Positions 11,524-23,638 of a stretch of 64,000 nt of DNA are shown here, one piece after another; within the stretch, counting starts at the first letter, position 1, and the number at the start of each line of letters is the position of its first letter. The stretch lies in the NCBI GenBank assembly GCA_027596075.1, contig JADGJC010000045.1, positions 1 through 64,000 of the forward strand, written 5' to 3'. The notes beneath the pieces are model-generated. The model did not search any database. It had not been told where the DNA came from and was given only the letters and a program-made list of their open reading frames with translations. Position numbers and translations under genes: made by a program. The stretch is from Rhizophlyctis rosea (Eukaryota > Chytridiomycota > Chytridiomycetes > Rhizophlyctidales > Rhizophlyctidaceae).

Positions 11524-14500
11524 ATGGCTCCCACTGCGAAAAGTGGCGAACCAAGCCAATCCTACAGTAGTTTTCGCAGCTTCCTCAGCTATCTTGAGCC
11601 GATCGCAGACCTCAAACGCCGCACTCAGACTCGCGGTGCCTTGATCGATGGATTGCTGCGGGCTACATTCCGGGAGAATGCCGATATGGGGGAAACAATA
11701 TTGGATCATGAGACTTTTAGCAAGTGGACGGACGACGACGGAATGAAACCCACACACAACGAAACAGTTGTTTGCCACTTTTTCCATCAAAGGTTTAGTT
11801 CCCAGGAGGAGCTAGAGAGACATGAGAAAAGCCCCAGGCATCGGGAGGTCTTCTCGGTGTTCAGCTTCGGCGACCAACGGCAAGAACTGTTTCGCAAGTT
11901 GACGATGGCGGAGCGACTGCAAAAGCAGTTGACCGCTACTGCTGACAATCAACGGTAAACGGTTATTCCTTGATGGTGGTCAATGCCTGTCGTTTTTGGG
12001 ACCAGAATCATCCTTCTCTCACCTTAGCGCATGGGAAGTGAATCCGATGCAGACTGTTGTGAAAGTCTTTGACACGTTCCAACTCAAATCCACCATCCTG
12101 CAGAGAGTGGCAGAGCTACAACAGATGCAGGCAACAGCAGTACCAGGGGAGACAATCACGGGGAGGGAGCTGGAGGACCTCTTCTCCTCCTTAGACACCA
12201 ATACAGTCGATCGGTTGAAGGTGAAGAAGTGGCCCACGGTTGCAAAGGCCACGCATGATATGATACGGATACTCCTTGCAAAAGTGGAAAAGCTGGAGAA
12301 GGAGTTGAAGGGTGTGGATGAACGGGCTTTCATCAAAGAGGGCAAGGCGATGGACATTGGGACCACGGACCGTTGCCCGGAGTATCGTGCCCTGAGGAAG
12401 GTTATCTCTGTCTATGAAGAATTGCAAAAGAAATACGGTTCGGATTCAAATGGCAGGAAGAAAGCTCTCCTAGAGGCTCTCTTTGATGTTATCGAAGCAG
12501 ACGGCCCTGTGATCGACACAAAGAGGGAGACCCACACGAAGCCGTTTATCGAGTGGTACATCGAGAGTCTATCGCAACGTCGCACTACGCTATGGGCTGA
12601 TATGCAGAAAGTTGAAGAGGAGAGCAAGAAGGCGCAGGCGGACGGTAGAGCCAATAAATATACAAAGGAGCAAAGGGAGGCGAAGAAGGCGGAACGGGAT
12701 GCAAAAAGTGAACCTGTGCGGCGGGAGTATCAAGAAGAGATCGTAAAGCTCATTCATACGATGTAAATTATTCGATTTTGTGGGCAGTCTTTTTCAAATA
12801 TGCTGATCTTTTCATGTTGGAAAATCAGGATGAGAGACGTGGATTGTTGCCTGTTGCCTATCAACTGGATGATCCGAAATGAATTCATCTTCGTCGATCA
12901 TTCCTACGGCAGACACAAACAGCGAATCGTGCCCCGACAATATGATCCACTGCGGACGGGCGACTGCGGGTGTGGCTTCGGCAAGCGACCTACTCAGCAC
13001 GCCGTGATTCCTAAGGCTGGCCTCCTCAATCCGGACTACTGCAACTGTCTCTACTGTCTAATGACGCATTGTACGTGGCAGGTCATCATGGCAGTGGCGC
13101 AGTCGGTGGGTTGGAGCGATAAGTTGAAGGAGGCTGAGTTGGAGCGGCTGAAAAAGCGCGGAGAGAAGGAGAAATTTGAGGCTCTGAGAAATGGCTTCAG
13201 GGACGGGATCGAAGAGCATATCCGGAGAAGGCGTGATTTTTGGAAGGTAAGCATCTGAAATTGTCGGTGTAGTTGAGTGTGAACATCACTAAACAGTTCC
13301 TTATCCCTAGAAAAAGGATGTTGCAGTGGTGGGTGTTCCTTTACAATTGGAAACGCTGCCACCGGTTCCGGACGATGATGGGGATGAGGTCGTGGGACGA
13401 GGTGCCACGGATGTCACGCAAGACAATGCGCATGAAAACATGTTAGTGGAAGATATTGCACCATTCCAATCTCGCCCTTTGGTTCAGCATGTGGAAGAGT
13501 ACCGGCATTACGAGGAAGGGGAAGAAGGAGAAGGAGAGGATGGATATGAGGGCGGTGGCAGTCTACTCAAGTCTTTATCGGATTTGAATAATGCTTTCCA
13601 TGAGGTATCAATTGGTTCTTTGTTAATATCATATTCTGCAGCCATTGACATTCATTAGTCGCAGGCCGGTTTCAATGATGATGTTGAGAAAGTGGAGGAA
13701 GGGGAGGTGGAGGAGGAGGGAGAAGTGGTTGGGGAGCACGGTGTTGAGGAATCAGAAGAATGCCACGAGTACGGCATCAATGACAAGAAACGAGAGCTTG
13801 AGGAAGGGAAGATTGATGAGGAGATGGAGGAGTTTTTGGATTTGGGTGTGGTCAATCAACGGCGTAAGTTATTTTTGCCTTAACACTGTTGATGCAAATT
13901 TTACTCATCCAAATGTGATATTCAGCCAAGGTATTGGATGAGACTCCATCGCAACAAGGAACTCCGATCCCACAAGAGGAGATTCCGCCTTCGGAACCGG
14001 CAAAAAACAAGCGACGCCGAAACGGCCTCGGCAGAAACAACCCGTCTACCAACTCCAAACCCCAGAAGCCCGAAGCAGTACCCAACCCACAAAACGTCCT
14101 CAAGGCATCCACCCGCACCGCTGAACACGCACAAAAAACTCTCAAAGCCAACAACATCAACTCAGACACTCACATTATCGAACTCAATCGAAAGCAATTT
14201 GAGGAAGGTATTATAGCACCCCGTAGTGCCCAGGTGGTCACGTCCACTCTGCGGATAAAGATGACGGCACCCGCGGAAATCATCGGGGAAGTAGACGGGC
14301 ATTGGATCAACGTGTTTAGTAGTAACGCAAGAAGGCAATTGCTGGACGAGATCATCAATTCGGTGGATAGGATCATTGATGAACAGGAGAGGGTGTTGGA
14401 GGAGCGGAAGTGGCGTCAGGATTTGAAAAACTTGAATGCGGAAACGTTCTTGGGGGTGAACATCTATCTTTTCATTATGTTGGGGCATCCGGATGTGAAG

Positions 14501-15184
14501 AGGAAGTTGGCACAGCTCGCTGAAGGGGATTCCAGGTGGTCACGGTATGGGAACGCCAGACGTCCACCTTGGTGGTGCAATCATTTTGGGGTTTGGCATC
14601 GGTCTTGGCCGTGGGCGAAACGGACGGGGGATTTGATGCAGAGTGGGAGGGTGGAGTCAACCATGGTGGCCTGGATGATCGTTGCTACTCGCCGACTTTG
14701 CCGCCACAACAACGCCTTATATCGTCGATTCGACCCCACTGGGGGTGTTGCCTACACCATGCAATGCCTCACCGCCCGCCTATTAGGCAGTCCTTTTGGT
14801 GCATTCAGCTGCATGACAGTCAACTACGGCTGGCCAACATCCTTCCATATCGACGCGCACGACAGTCCCCGCGGTTACTGCTGTGTCACTCCCGTCGGCA
14901 AGTGGGAAGGGTGCCCGCTCTACTTCCCGCAATTGGACGTCGAAATCGACCTCAAAGCCGCCGACACCGCCATTTTCCGCTCCCGAACCCTTTGGCATGG
15001 GAACAAGAAGCTCATTTCTGGAACGAGGTACAGCTTCGTCTTTTTCACCGACCATCAGTTGACCAAACCTATCATCCGGGCATTGGTGAATGTGCGGCAG
15101 AAGTTGATTTTTAAGGAGGATGCGGTTGTTCCACTTCCGGCAAAGTGTGAGCATGTATGGTGGAGGGATCAGGACTGGATGTGA
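11524..15184 (+). CDS. C2H2-like, coiled-coil protein fused to TET/JBP-like 2OG-Fe(II) dioxygenase
   Basis: Six exons (11524-11954, 12028-12762, 12829-13246, 13311-13604, 13665-13863, 13926-15184) close one 1111-aa frame. Introns are 60-73 nt. Residues 1-390 are paralogous to the gene at 4555, but the finger is degenerate: C84 is kept and the second Cys is Phe87. Residues about 440-475 hold a Cys/His cluster (DCGCGF, CNCLYC, THC). Acidic Glu-rich linkers follow. The C-terminal ~270 residues match the fungal TET/JBP-like double-stranded beta-helix: FHIDAHD supplies metal ligands H1000 and D1002, LWHGN supplies H1050, and SGTRYSFVFF supplies the 2OG-binding R1060. Such enzymes oxidise methylated bases (5mC in characterised TETs), but the substrate here is unknown. 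If the third intron is retained, a TAA at 12764 yields only the 389-aa N-terminal protein. Two separate genes 60 nt apart is the alternative model. Confidence 0.7.
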
Positions 15185-15812
15185 CCTCTGGATGGGTTAG
15201 GGAAGCAGAGACATGTCGCGAGAGGTGATACAGCGCCTTAGACGTTACAAAAGACCATTTTGTATTATGTAGGTTATGTAGCAACAGCAATCCGAATTTA
15301 CGTAGTTACTTTGATTCTTTTCTCTATTACCTCGTCGTCACGTCCATATCACACTCATTCCTCAAATCGTCGGACGCATGGGCGCATGTGAGGTCGATAA
15401 TACCCTTTCACGGTTCTGGCGTTGTCGCACTCCGTTTCACACTTGATAGCGTCTTCGCAAAGTTCAAGGCATTGAAGATGCCATAGCGGTAAAGTCTTTA
15501 CATGTCAATCTGGGTCATCTGGGTCCAGCAACCCGGACAAAATTGTGAGGTTTCACAGGTTGAATTCCCGGCCAGCGAGTTGTTTGGCAAATTGCTGTCA
15601 ATTCTCGCAATTTTCTCACTTTGTTTACATGTCTTGGGCTCTTCACTTGAGTTTCTTTCTTCAAACAACAGCCTTAATACACACTCTGACTGGCGGATCG
15701 TGACACCCGCTGCTCATCGCTCATCTTCACTGACATCATCCCTTTGAAGACCGGTTGGTCTTATACTTGTGAAACGGCAGCCAAAGTCAAGCACAACATT
15801 CGTTCCTCGCCA
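15185..15812. other. Intergenic; 5' region of TopBP1 gene
   Basis: No convincing ORF. Pyrimidine-rich sequence before 15813 is the likely promoter and 5' UTR of the TopBP1 gene. An upstream in-frame ATG at 15744 would add 23 residues. Confidence 0.4.
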
Positions 15813-18800
15813 ATGCCCCTGTTCCGGATAGAGTCGGACGATGACGACGAGGGCGACGACACAGTAGACACGACAGACGGGAGAGACAATCCCTTCAACT
15901 GTCGACCACCAGTACTAGCTAACAAACAAATATGTTTGACTCAATTCGAGCGCGAAGAGAGAGTGCGTTGTTCAGTTCCAGACTGCTGGCGCAACCTGCC
16001 CATACTCAGACTTGCACCCTTCAGGACGAAGTGCAACATATAGTCACCACTCTTGGTGGCTTGATTGTCTCTTCCTTCAGCAACAAGGTTGATGTCTTGA
16101 TAGCCAACGCGACTACAACAGATAAATATAAATTCGCGGCAAAGCTGTCGAAGCCTATTGTAACCGCCGACTGGTTGAGAGAAGTATGGTCAAGAAGAGA
16201 AGAACGACAGTTTGACCCGATGAGTGTACGTATTTTGCCAACGGCTCATTTGCGCAAAACTGTCGCAAACGGCGGATTGTCTCTGTGGCTACGTCTCATT
16301 ATTTTGTGCTTACAGCCATCACCCCCACAATAGATCTTAGGAAAACATTGCTTGAAACCATTGGCCGGTTTGACGATCAGCGCAAGCCAAGTTGAGTTAG
16401 GTGGGGATGCTCTTGATGGATCGAGGAATTTGCGAAAACCATCTATAATTGACATTTTGGTCAGCCGAGCGTAATTTCGTGGAGTCACAAACAACACGAT
16501 TGGGTGGGACGTTTTTGAAGTATCTGAATAAGTCATGCACGCATCTCATTGCGAAAAAGCCGACTGGCGATAAGTATGAAATGGCGTCTCATTGGGGATT
16601 GCACATTGTCAGCTATCAATGGTTCACGGACACTGTAGATATGGAAGGTGAGTGTGAGGCGGGGCACAGCTTCATTCATTTTGGAGTCGAGAGTCAGTCG
16701 TTGCTTCTATTAACGCCTCGTGTAACAGCTTGCGCGGATGAATCACTGTACAAGATCGTCCCTGCAGCACAAAGAAAGGACTCAGCAGACACTGTGTCAG
16801 GTTGGGCTCATTGATCAATCTCGTATACATTCTTATTTGGATCTCAATAACATCTCAAATCCTCGCCAGCAACATCAACCAATCCACCTGAGCTTCCTCA
16901 ACCTCCCACCCCACCAGCGGAAACCGATGCGCCATCCAGACCTCCACCCGCATTGAAATCCTCTCAGTCATTCATCGAAAGTGCATATCTTGACCGCTGC
17001 AATATCTACCTGGGTTGTGGATTCACTGAACAGCTAATCGCGCACGTGAAAAAGATTGTACGACACGGTGGTGGAAGTCTACCGCGCACGTTTGATGGGT
17101 TTGTCACGCACTTTCTTGTGAATTTGGGGAGCGATGGAAAGGTTCCAGATGCGTAAGTAGTTGACGGTGCTCTATTTCCAAATCCATGCCAAATTGTGAT
17201 GACTCATACCATGTGCGCTCGTCAAATCCGACAGTGACATCAGGAAAGTCAAGTCTTCTCCGTATCCACCGCCCATCGTGCGCTACGAGTGGCTGCGAGA
17301 CTGCTATCGTAAACACAAGCTCTTGCCACTGGCGGCGTATATGGTGCAGGCGACGGATGAAGATGGAGCCGGCAATATGACAGAGGATGACGCAGCGGAT
17401 GTGACCACGGACGATCCATTTGGTGTCGACTCACACCGACGTTCGGAATCGAGGAGGACAAGCGGTGCAAATATTCGGGCTGGCGGGAAAGTGGAGAACG
17501 CATCAAAAGCACCGGAGGAGAAAGAAAAGATCGTTGTGAGGAAGCGGGAGAGTAATTTTGCTATTGATGATTTTCTGGATGAGATGTTGAATGGTGGGCC
17601 ACAAGAAGCTACGATGACAGCAGGCCAGGATAGAGCGATGATCAAGGGGAAAGGAGTTGCTGGTAGCGAAGTAGCGGCACCAACATTCACAAAGGCGAGA
17701 TCCAACACTGGAGAAGGAAATAACAAAAGTGAGGTCTTGATGGGCTCGCGGAATGGGAGCTTTAGTATGGATGGGCGCTCCAGTAACCTCGGCGGTGAGA
17801 GATCAGTCGCTGGGCGGAAACGAACTTTGGATGAACAGGAGGAAGCGCCATCGTGGAGGAAACTCTACCGTGCGGGGTTGGGTGCGAAGGCAACGGAAGA
17901 GGATGGGAGAGCGACGAAGTTTGCGAAAATCGGAACAGATATTGTTGGGAATTCGATGGTGGCAACGTCCAGAATGGGCGAAGACACGATTGCATCCAGA
18001 CGATCCTCCATTGCTGGTGCTCGAGGGGCGCTGTTCCATAATCTGCTTTTCGCTTGTGAAGGTTTAGATGGGAGTGATGTGCGTTTCTCTTCTTCTAAAC
18101 ACGAGGAGGTGCTGGAGGTGCAAGTTCACGGACTTATTTTGACTTTCTTCATTGGATCAGGTGGAAACAATACGACAGGAAGTCAATCGTCAGAAAGGAA
18201 CGTTCTACGAAAGCCGCAGCGGGTTGCTTGCGGCCAATGGGGGATTGGCGGACAGGAAATACTTGGTTATGCCTTTCAAACGGTTAGCGTCACTTCGTTC
18301 CCAATTCATTTGTTTATTTACGCATCTGTATATTTCCTGCTTGTGCCGTGAACGTTTCTTTGGGCGCGATCATTCCGGATCTAAACATCTATTCCTCCTC
18401 AGCGCTAGTGAATCAGACGACGTCTTGAAACACGCCGCGTCAGTTAGAGGGACGGGGATCAAAGTCGTTTCAGAATATTGGTTTGAGCGATGTATAGAGG
18501 TTGGTACTCTGAATAGTGTCCCAATCATTTCTTATAATTCATCCAAACATTCGTGGTCAGTGCAACCAGATTTTGAATCCCAGTGACTCAGCTGTATTCG
18601 CGCCATTGGAATGCCGGACACCACTTTCAGGTACACTTCGTTTGTTTGTGATAACTCTGCTATGATAAAGAAGTATTGTGTAACCTTGTTTGCAATTTCA
18701 CAGACTTTACCCATACCATCGGTGTCTCAGGCTATGATGGCTTAGAACGGGCGCTGTTGGGACGGCTGGCCACTGTTCTAGGTGCGAATTTTACGGAGCA

Positions 18801-21800
18801 TTTCTCTAGGAAGAACACGGTGTTGATTTATCGACCTGGAACTGAGATGGCGAGTGTGAAGTGGAAGAAGGCAAAGGAATGGGGTATCCCTGTTGTTGCT
18901 GGTTGGGCTTGGCTGGAGGAGTGTGTTAGACAGGTCAGTTCTCCGTCTCCTTCGTGGTCTCCGCCGAGCAAAGTGAATGGTAGCGAGGGCTAAGCCGATT
19001 GATCTGTACCAATTCGCGCTGCAGGAGAAAGCAATTGATCCGAGATCGTTTGGTGATTCTCCTGTTTCCGTCAGCATTGCGGAGAGCAGACAACAATCTT
19101 CGCGAAATGTCCATAAGTCGGCTCCAGTTGGTACACCTGCACCAACTTGGGAGGATACAACATTATCGCAGCAGGTGGTACAACCTACACAAGCTGCGAA
19201 AACTGGTGGCGGCGTCTTGGGGAGGAGTATGTCCAATACTGGGTTTGAAGGATTCAGACCGCGGTTTGATGTTGCGGACGCTTTGAAAGGGCTAGAGACC
19301 CCCAGAGGTAGGCTGCAATAATCTCTCCCGGCAGACAGATGATGCTGACAAAATACGCCATAGGAGATAAACTGAATAACATGAAGTTCAATCCGCTGAA
19401 CACGGAAAATACAATGTCTCCTCTGGATGAGTCGTATGCGAAGCATGTTGGGCGAGCAATTGAAAATCTGAACCGAGGCATTGTTACAGGTAACGCTTTT
19501 TGAATACAACGGCGATAGAGCTTGTTGTTTACCCATTCTTTGCTCATGGTTTTCGTGACCCGAACGCAAGCAGATACCAACAGCAAGCACTCTAACACCT
19601 CAAGCACAAACTCGCAACCTCAACCAGCCGAAGATCTCAATGCCCCGTCTGATGTGCTGAATGGAGTGGTGATTTGCGTCAGTGCTCGCCTGTCGGTAGG
19701 TTTTGAACAAGTTACTCTCTGTCATTGTAACCTGACGAATCTGTCTCACTTCAAAACTGCATTCACATTACAGCACCGTAAAAGGGAACTCCACCAAATG
19801 GCGATGGACATGGGCGCGAACGTCTTAATGGTGTACAGCAACGCCTGCACGCACTACATCCATCAAAGCAACAAGAAAACGGAAACGTTCAAGGAGTTCA
19901 AAGAGGCGAACAAGGCACGCAAATGGATTGTTAGTCCGTTTTGGTTGCAGAAATGCCAAGCCCTTCGTCAACGAGCGAATGAAGCGGAGTATCCTCATAC
20001 GTTGGATCCCAACAGGAGTTTGGAAGTGAGTGGGATGGTAGGGCCGATGGATCCGGAGCGGATGTCTATGTCGTCGCAAAGGCGCCGGTCGGAGGCTAAG
20101 AGCAGTGCGATGAATAGTAGGTCAACGAGCCCTGCTAGGGGGAGTATGACGCCGTCAAAGAATGACGGAGTTGGGTCGCAGGGTGGAGGACCGGAAGATG
20201 GAGCCGCCGGGGGAGGGGAGAAGAAGAAACATTCGCCTGTTGCGGAACAATTTGCGGCGAAGGTAGAAGGATTGAGTGAGAAGATGAAAGAAGAGAAGGT
20301 ATGGTTGAAGGCCAATCCTTTATGCTCTCCGATCTGGCATATGTCGGTAACGCTCACCATCACGCATTTCTATGTGGCCGGAACAGTTCCGTCGTCGACC
20401 GCGACCGAGTGTCACGTCCAATAATGTCACTCCAATCCTGAAAACCAGTGTGTCGCGTTTGAGCTCCAGCTCAGGGTATGACGGAGCGAACACCGTCATC
20501 GATGGTGGTAACGACGGCAACGAGATGGAAGTAGATTACGGCCAATCTGTTGCCGCCGTACAGCAGGATTACACATTGACGCAGTTGTCGCAAAAGTCGA
20601 CTTCGGGCAATGGGAAGCGGCAGAGGGGAGAACTTGTGGGTGGACGAGGAGATGATTCCATTGACGAAGGGGAGCATTCTGTGGTGGTGTATGATGATGT
20701 TGAGGGGCGGTTGGAGAGAAGTAGGTTGATGGAGATCGTGGGGAGGAATCAGAAGAGAATGAGGACGGAGAGCAATGCTAGTAGTGGGATGGGAGTTGTG
20801 GGGCCTGGAGATGTGACGCCCATTGCTGATGAGGAGGATGGTGGTGGGGACGGGAAAGGAGAAGGAAAGGGCGGAAATGCGGAAGTAGAGGAGAATGTCA
20901 AGGTCGATTTGTTTGGCGGGACGGGCGTAAGGAGGGAGGGAAGTATGAATGAAAAAACTGCATCCAGGATGGTCAGGAGAGATAGCGTCTCTACTACGGG
21001 TGGGGAACAGACTACGCCCGTCATCGGTGGGAAAGATTTGAATGGGAACGCGAAAAGGGGACGAATGCCAGCTCTATTACCCATTCCGCACGCCAATAAC
21101 GCCGAAGGTCGACGCTCCGTCCGTTCATCCATAGCGCATGCCCCACCTACCACAACACCAACCATAGCAACAAAGAGATTCCTCCTGACGGGTTTGCCAA
21201 TGAATGACCGACCGCGGTATGCGGCGATTGTGAGACGGTTGGGAGGCAAAGTCATTGATTCGGAATTTTGGAATGATGAGTGCACGCATTTGGTTGTTGG
21301 GAAGCCGAACCGGACGGAGAAGTGTTTGGCGGGGATCGCGAGTGGGGTTTGGTGGTTGAAGAGTGGGTATTTGGATGAGTGTGGGAGGGTTGGAGGGTGG
21401 GTTGATGAAGAGAAGTGGGAGTGGGCTGGTGATGCGGATGGAGGGAGTCAGAGTAAGTCGATTGTTCTTGGATCTATCTCATTGGTTTGAGGCGGTACTC
21501 ACTCTGATTCCCCCGGTATCTAGACGACAACATGTTGAGAGCGCCGAAGCGGTGGAGATTGAAGTTGCAGAATTTCGAGCATAATGGAAAACGGAGGGGT
21601 ACGGTTTGAATGATGTGATTCGGGAACCCATTCAAGGGACATTCTTGTTTACCAGAACCGAATCCTCTGTCCTGCAGGTGCATATGACAACTGGAAGGTC
21701 CTACTGTTCGTCGACGCAAAGAAACGGGATGGGTTCATGAGGGTGTTGCGTGCGGGCGGGGCTGACGTTGTTGTTGGCAAAGCCCCCTTCCGTGGGGTGG

Positions 21801-22071
21801 AAGATGAGGTGAGCACCACATGCTTGACGTACCGCAATGTTGATTGAACTTCCTACAAATTGAATGTTCACAATGCCTCTACTTCACATCACAGGAGTTT
21901 ACGCACTGCCTGACAGACAAAACAGCGGAGTGGCTTTCAGCGCATGAGCCTCTGATAGCGCTGGCGAAAAGTGGGACGGTGTTTGTTGGGCAGGCGTACT
22001 GTGCGGAGTATTTGATCAAGGATCCCACTCCAAATGTGGAGAGTTTCCGCATCAAAGTTGGTGAAAAGTAA
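15813..22071 (+). CDS. TOPBP1: TopBP1/Dpb11/Rad4 replication-checkpoint scaffold
   Basis: Nineteen exons joined by GT-AG signals sum to 4812 nt, an exact 1603-aa frame: 15813-15962, 16010-16225, 16334-16400, 16465-16647, 16729-16800, 16870-17152, 17235-18078, 18161-18292, 18413-18503, 18592-18630, 18704-18933, 19025-19307, 19364-19489, 19574-19695, 19774-20298, 20387-21452, 21524-21598, 21678-21808, 21895-22071. Repeated BRCT modules are visible: KQICLTQFEREERT then GG and TADWLREVW (BRCT1); THLIAKKPTGDKYEMASHWG (BRCT2); YEWLRDCY (BRCT3); YWFERC (BRCT4); GYDGLERALLGRLATVLGAN (BRCT5); and one before WIVSPFWLQKC. The C-terminus follows animal TopBP1 BRCT7/8, with ECTHLVVGKPNRTEKCLAGI and YDNWKVLLFVD. 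Family role: phosphopeptide-reading scaffold for origin firing and ATR activation. Long acidic/Ser-rich linkers separate BRCT5-7. The GTACTC donor at 18504 is the weakest join. Confidence 0.85.
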
Positions 22072-22688
22072 GGGAATGGTGATGAGGGTGTCATGGCGTG
22101 GTGTGATGAGCGTAGTGTATATAGTTTCATACTTCTTCCCTTCACAATGTGTATATATGGCATATCAATCAATAACATCACTTGGTAGCATCATTGCTCA
22201 GGTGTCGTACTGCGATAAGATGAAAAGGCTTCAACACAGGCTGTGGTGTGGCCTCCTACAATCAATGCAGCGATTTTGATCGATCCACGAGGGATATATT
22301 TGAAGAAGTACAATGGGCAAACAGTATCAAGATACGTGAGAGAGCGCTGAAGGTCTTGCGAGATCTTGTGCATCATGGGCTTGGAGGGGATGGATTTGAA
22401 TTGAAGCAGCTCGAGCTATGCAATACCTTTTGACGCTGCTTGGGTGCTCTATGTCACAGTTGGACCAGAATGTTCGGGCATGGATTCCAGTTGATTGAGC
22501 TTGCGCCAGACTTCGAGCATCGCTGGAAGTCCGACAATTAAGGGAAGTCACGCATACGTGTTCATCACAATCAATGATTTCACCCGGTATCTCCTCTATC
22601 TGCTGCTCTGTGGCTCTATTTTCAACCTTGCATGGCTGCCGCCGGGAATCTAGGGAATTTGATCATATTGAATTGAGGGATAATGAAA

Positions 22689-22730
22689 GTCCTTGACTGA
22701 AGGTTACGGGTTCAAATCCCGACAAGGATA
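22689..22730 (+). other. tRNA-like acceptor/T-arm minihelix
   Basis: GTCCTTG and CAAGGAT can pair as a 7-bp acceptor-like stem flanking CGGG-TTCAAAT-CCCG, a T-arm with a good Pol III B box (GGTTCAAATCC). No D arm or anticodon arm lies between them. Probably a tRNA-derived relic rather than a working tRNA. Confidence 0.25.
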
Positions 22731-23380
22731 ATACTGAGCTGAGAAGGCGACATTGTTCTTGTTTACGAAAGGTTGAGGATTGCCTGCATAAACAGCTTCT
22801 CGGTTCGCGGACTTAGTTGCGCAGTCGAAAAGGTGACACCCTGAATGTTCTCGACGCTGCAACCGTTCCACACCCAGCAAAATTTCTATCCGCCCCCGCA
22901 CAAACATGTTTGGAGGACATACAGCATATTGCATTGTTACTACGCAGGCAGTCTGAGCGTATGCATACGATGGCAGGAAGGGATGCAGTGTTCGCGCAAT
23001 GCGCTTGAGCAGACGTTGCCGCAGATGTTGCGCAATTGCGTGGATATCAAACATAACGAGTATGTAGCGTTTCTGAGCAAATAACTTTCGAAATCTAATC
23101 TTCTCAGCACCGTGAACATGTTCGATTCAATTGAAGTCATCAACCAAAGTATATTGTGTAGATTGTCGACATATAATTCCATTATTTGAGTGCAGTAACC
23201 AGTGGATCGAAATCGACTGCACAGTAGAGAAACCTTACGGTTAGTAAGGTGCTCTTAAGAAATGATACCCTTCCAGTCCCACAAGTTTGTCCATCTTGGC
23301 GCACCGACACCAAGCAGATATGAGCGGAAACTCGCAACGTGTGTATCCAGGTCTGGCTACTAGATGCAGCCAATGGCACG

Positions 23381-23638
23381 AGGCAAGCAAGCCGACCTGT
23401 GATGTGCCTGGAATCCACCGCGCGCAAACAGAGCTAGAGACAAGAGGCAAGCAAGCCGACCTTTGCTGCTCTGTGGAACGTCTGCCTACAATGCTCAAGA
23501 CGAAGGACTCCAGTGTATCTGGGTACGCAAGCCGACCTAAACACCCGCTGCGACACCCAGGCAAGCAAGCCGACCTGGGCCTATCCTGTCCTGTGCAGGC
23601 TTGCAAAGCATTGCGATCAGGTAAGCAAGCCGACCTGT
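23381..23638 (+). repeat. Five copies of GCAAGCCGACCT core
   Basis: The core GCAAGCCGACCT, usually extended to GGCAAGCAAGCCGACCT, occurs five times with its GCCGACCT part at 23391, 23455, 23531, 23569 and 23629. Spacing is 64, 76, 38 and 60 bp, and the spacers are unrelated in sequence. The core is invariant while flanks vary, which suggests a protein-binding or mobile short repeat rather than slippage. Confidence 0.6.

Noticed and set aside
12879..12950. Alternative start MNSSSSIIPTADTNSE for a separate dioxygenase gene
   Set aside because: Possible, but needs a 115-nt intron that removes an open Cys-rich frame, whereas the fused model closes phase exactly with a 66-nt intron. Kept only as an alternative.
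23381..23638. CRISPR-like array
   Set aside because: Repeats are short, spacing is irregular (38-76 bp), and the context is a eukaryotic nuclear genome with no cas genes.
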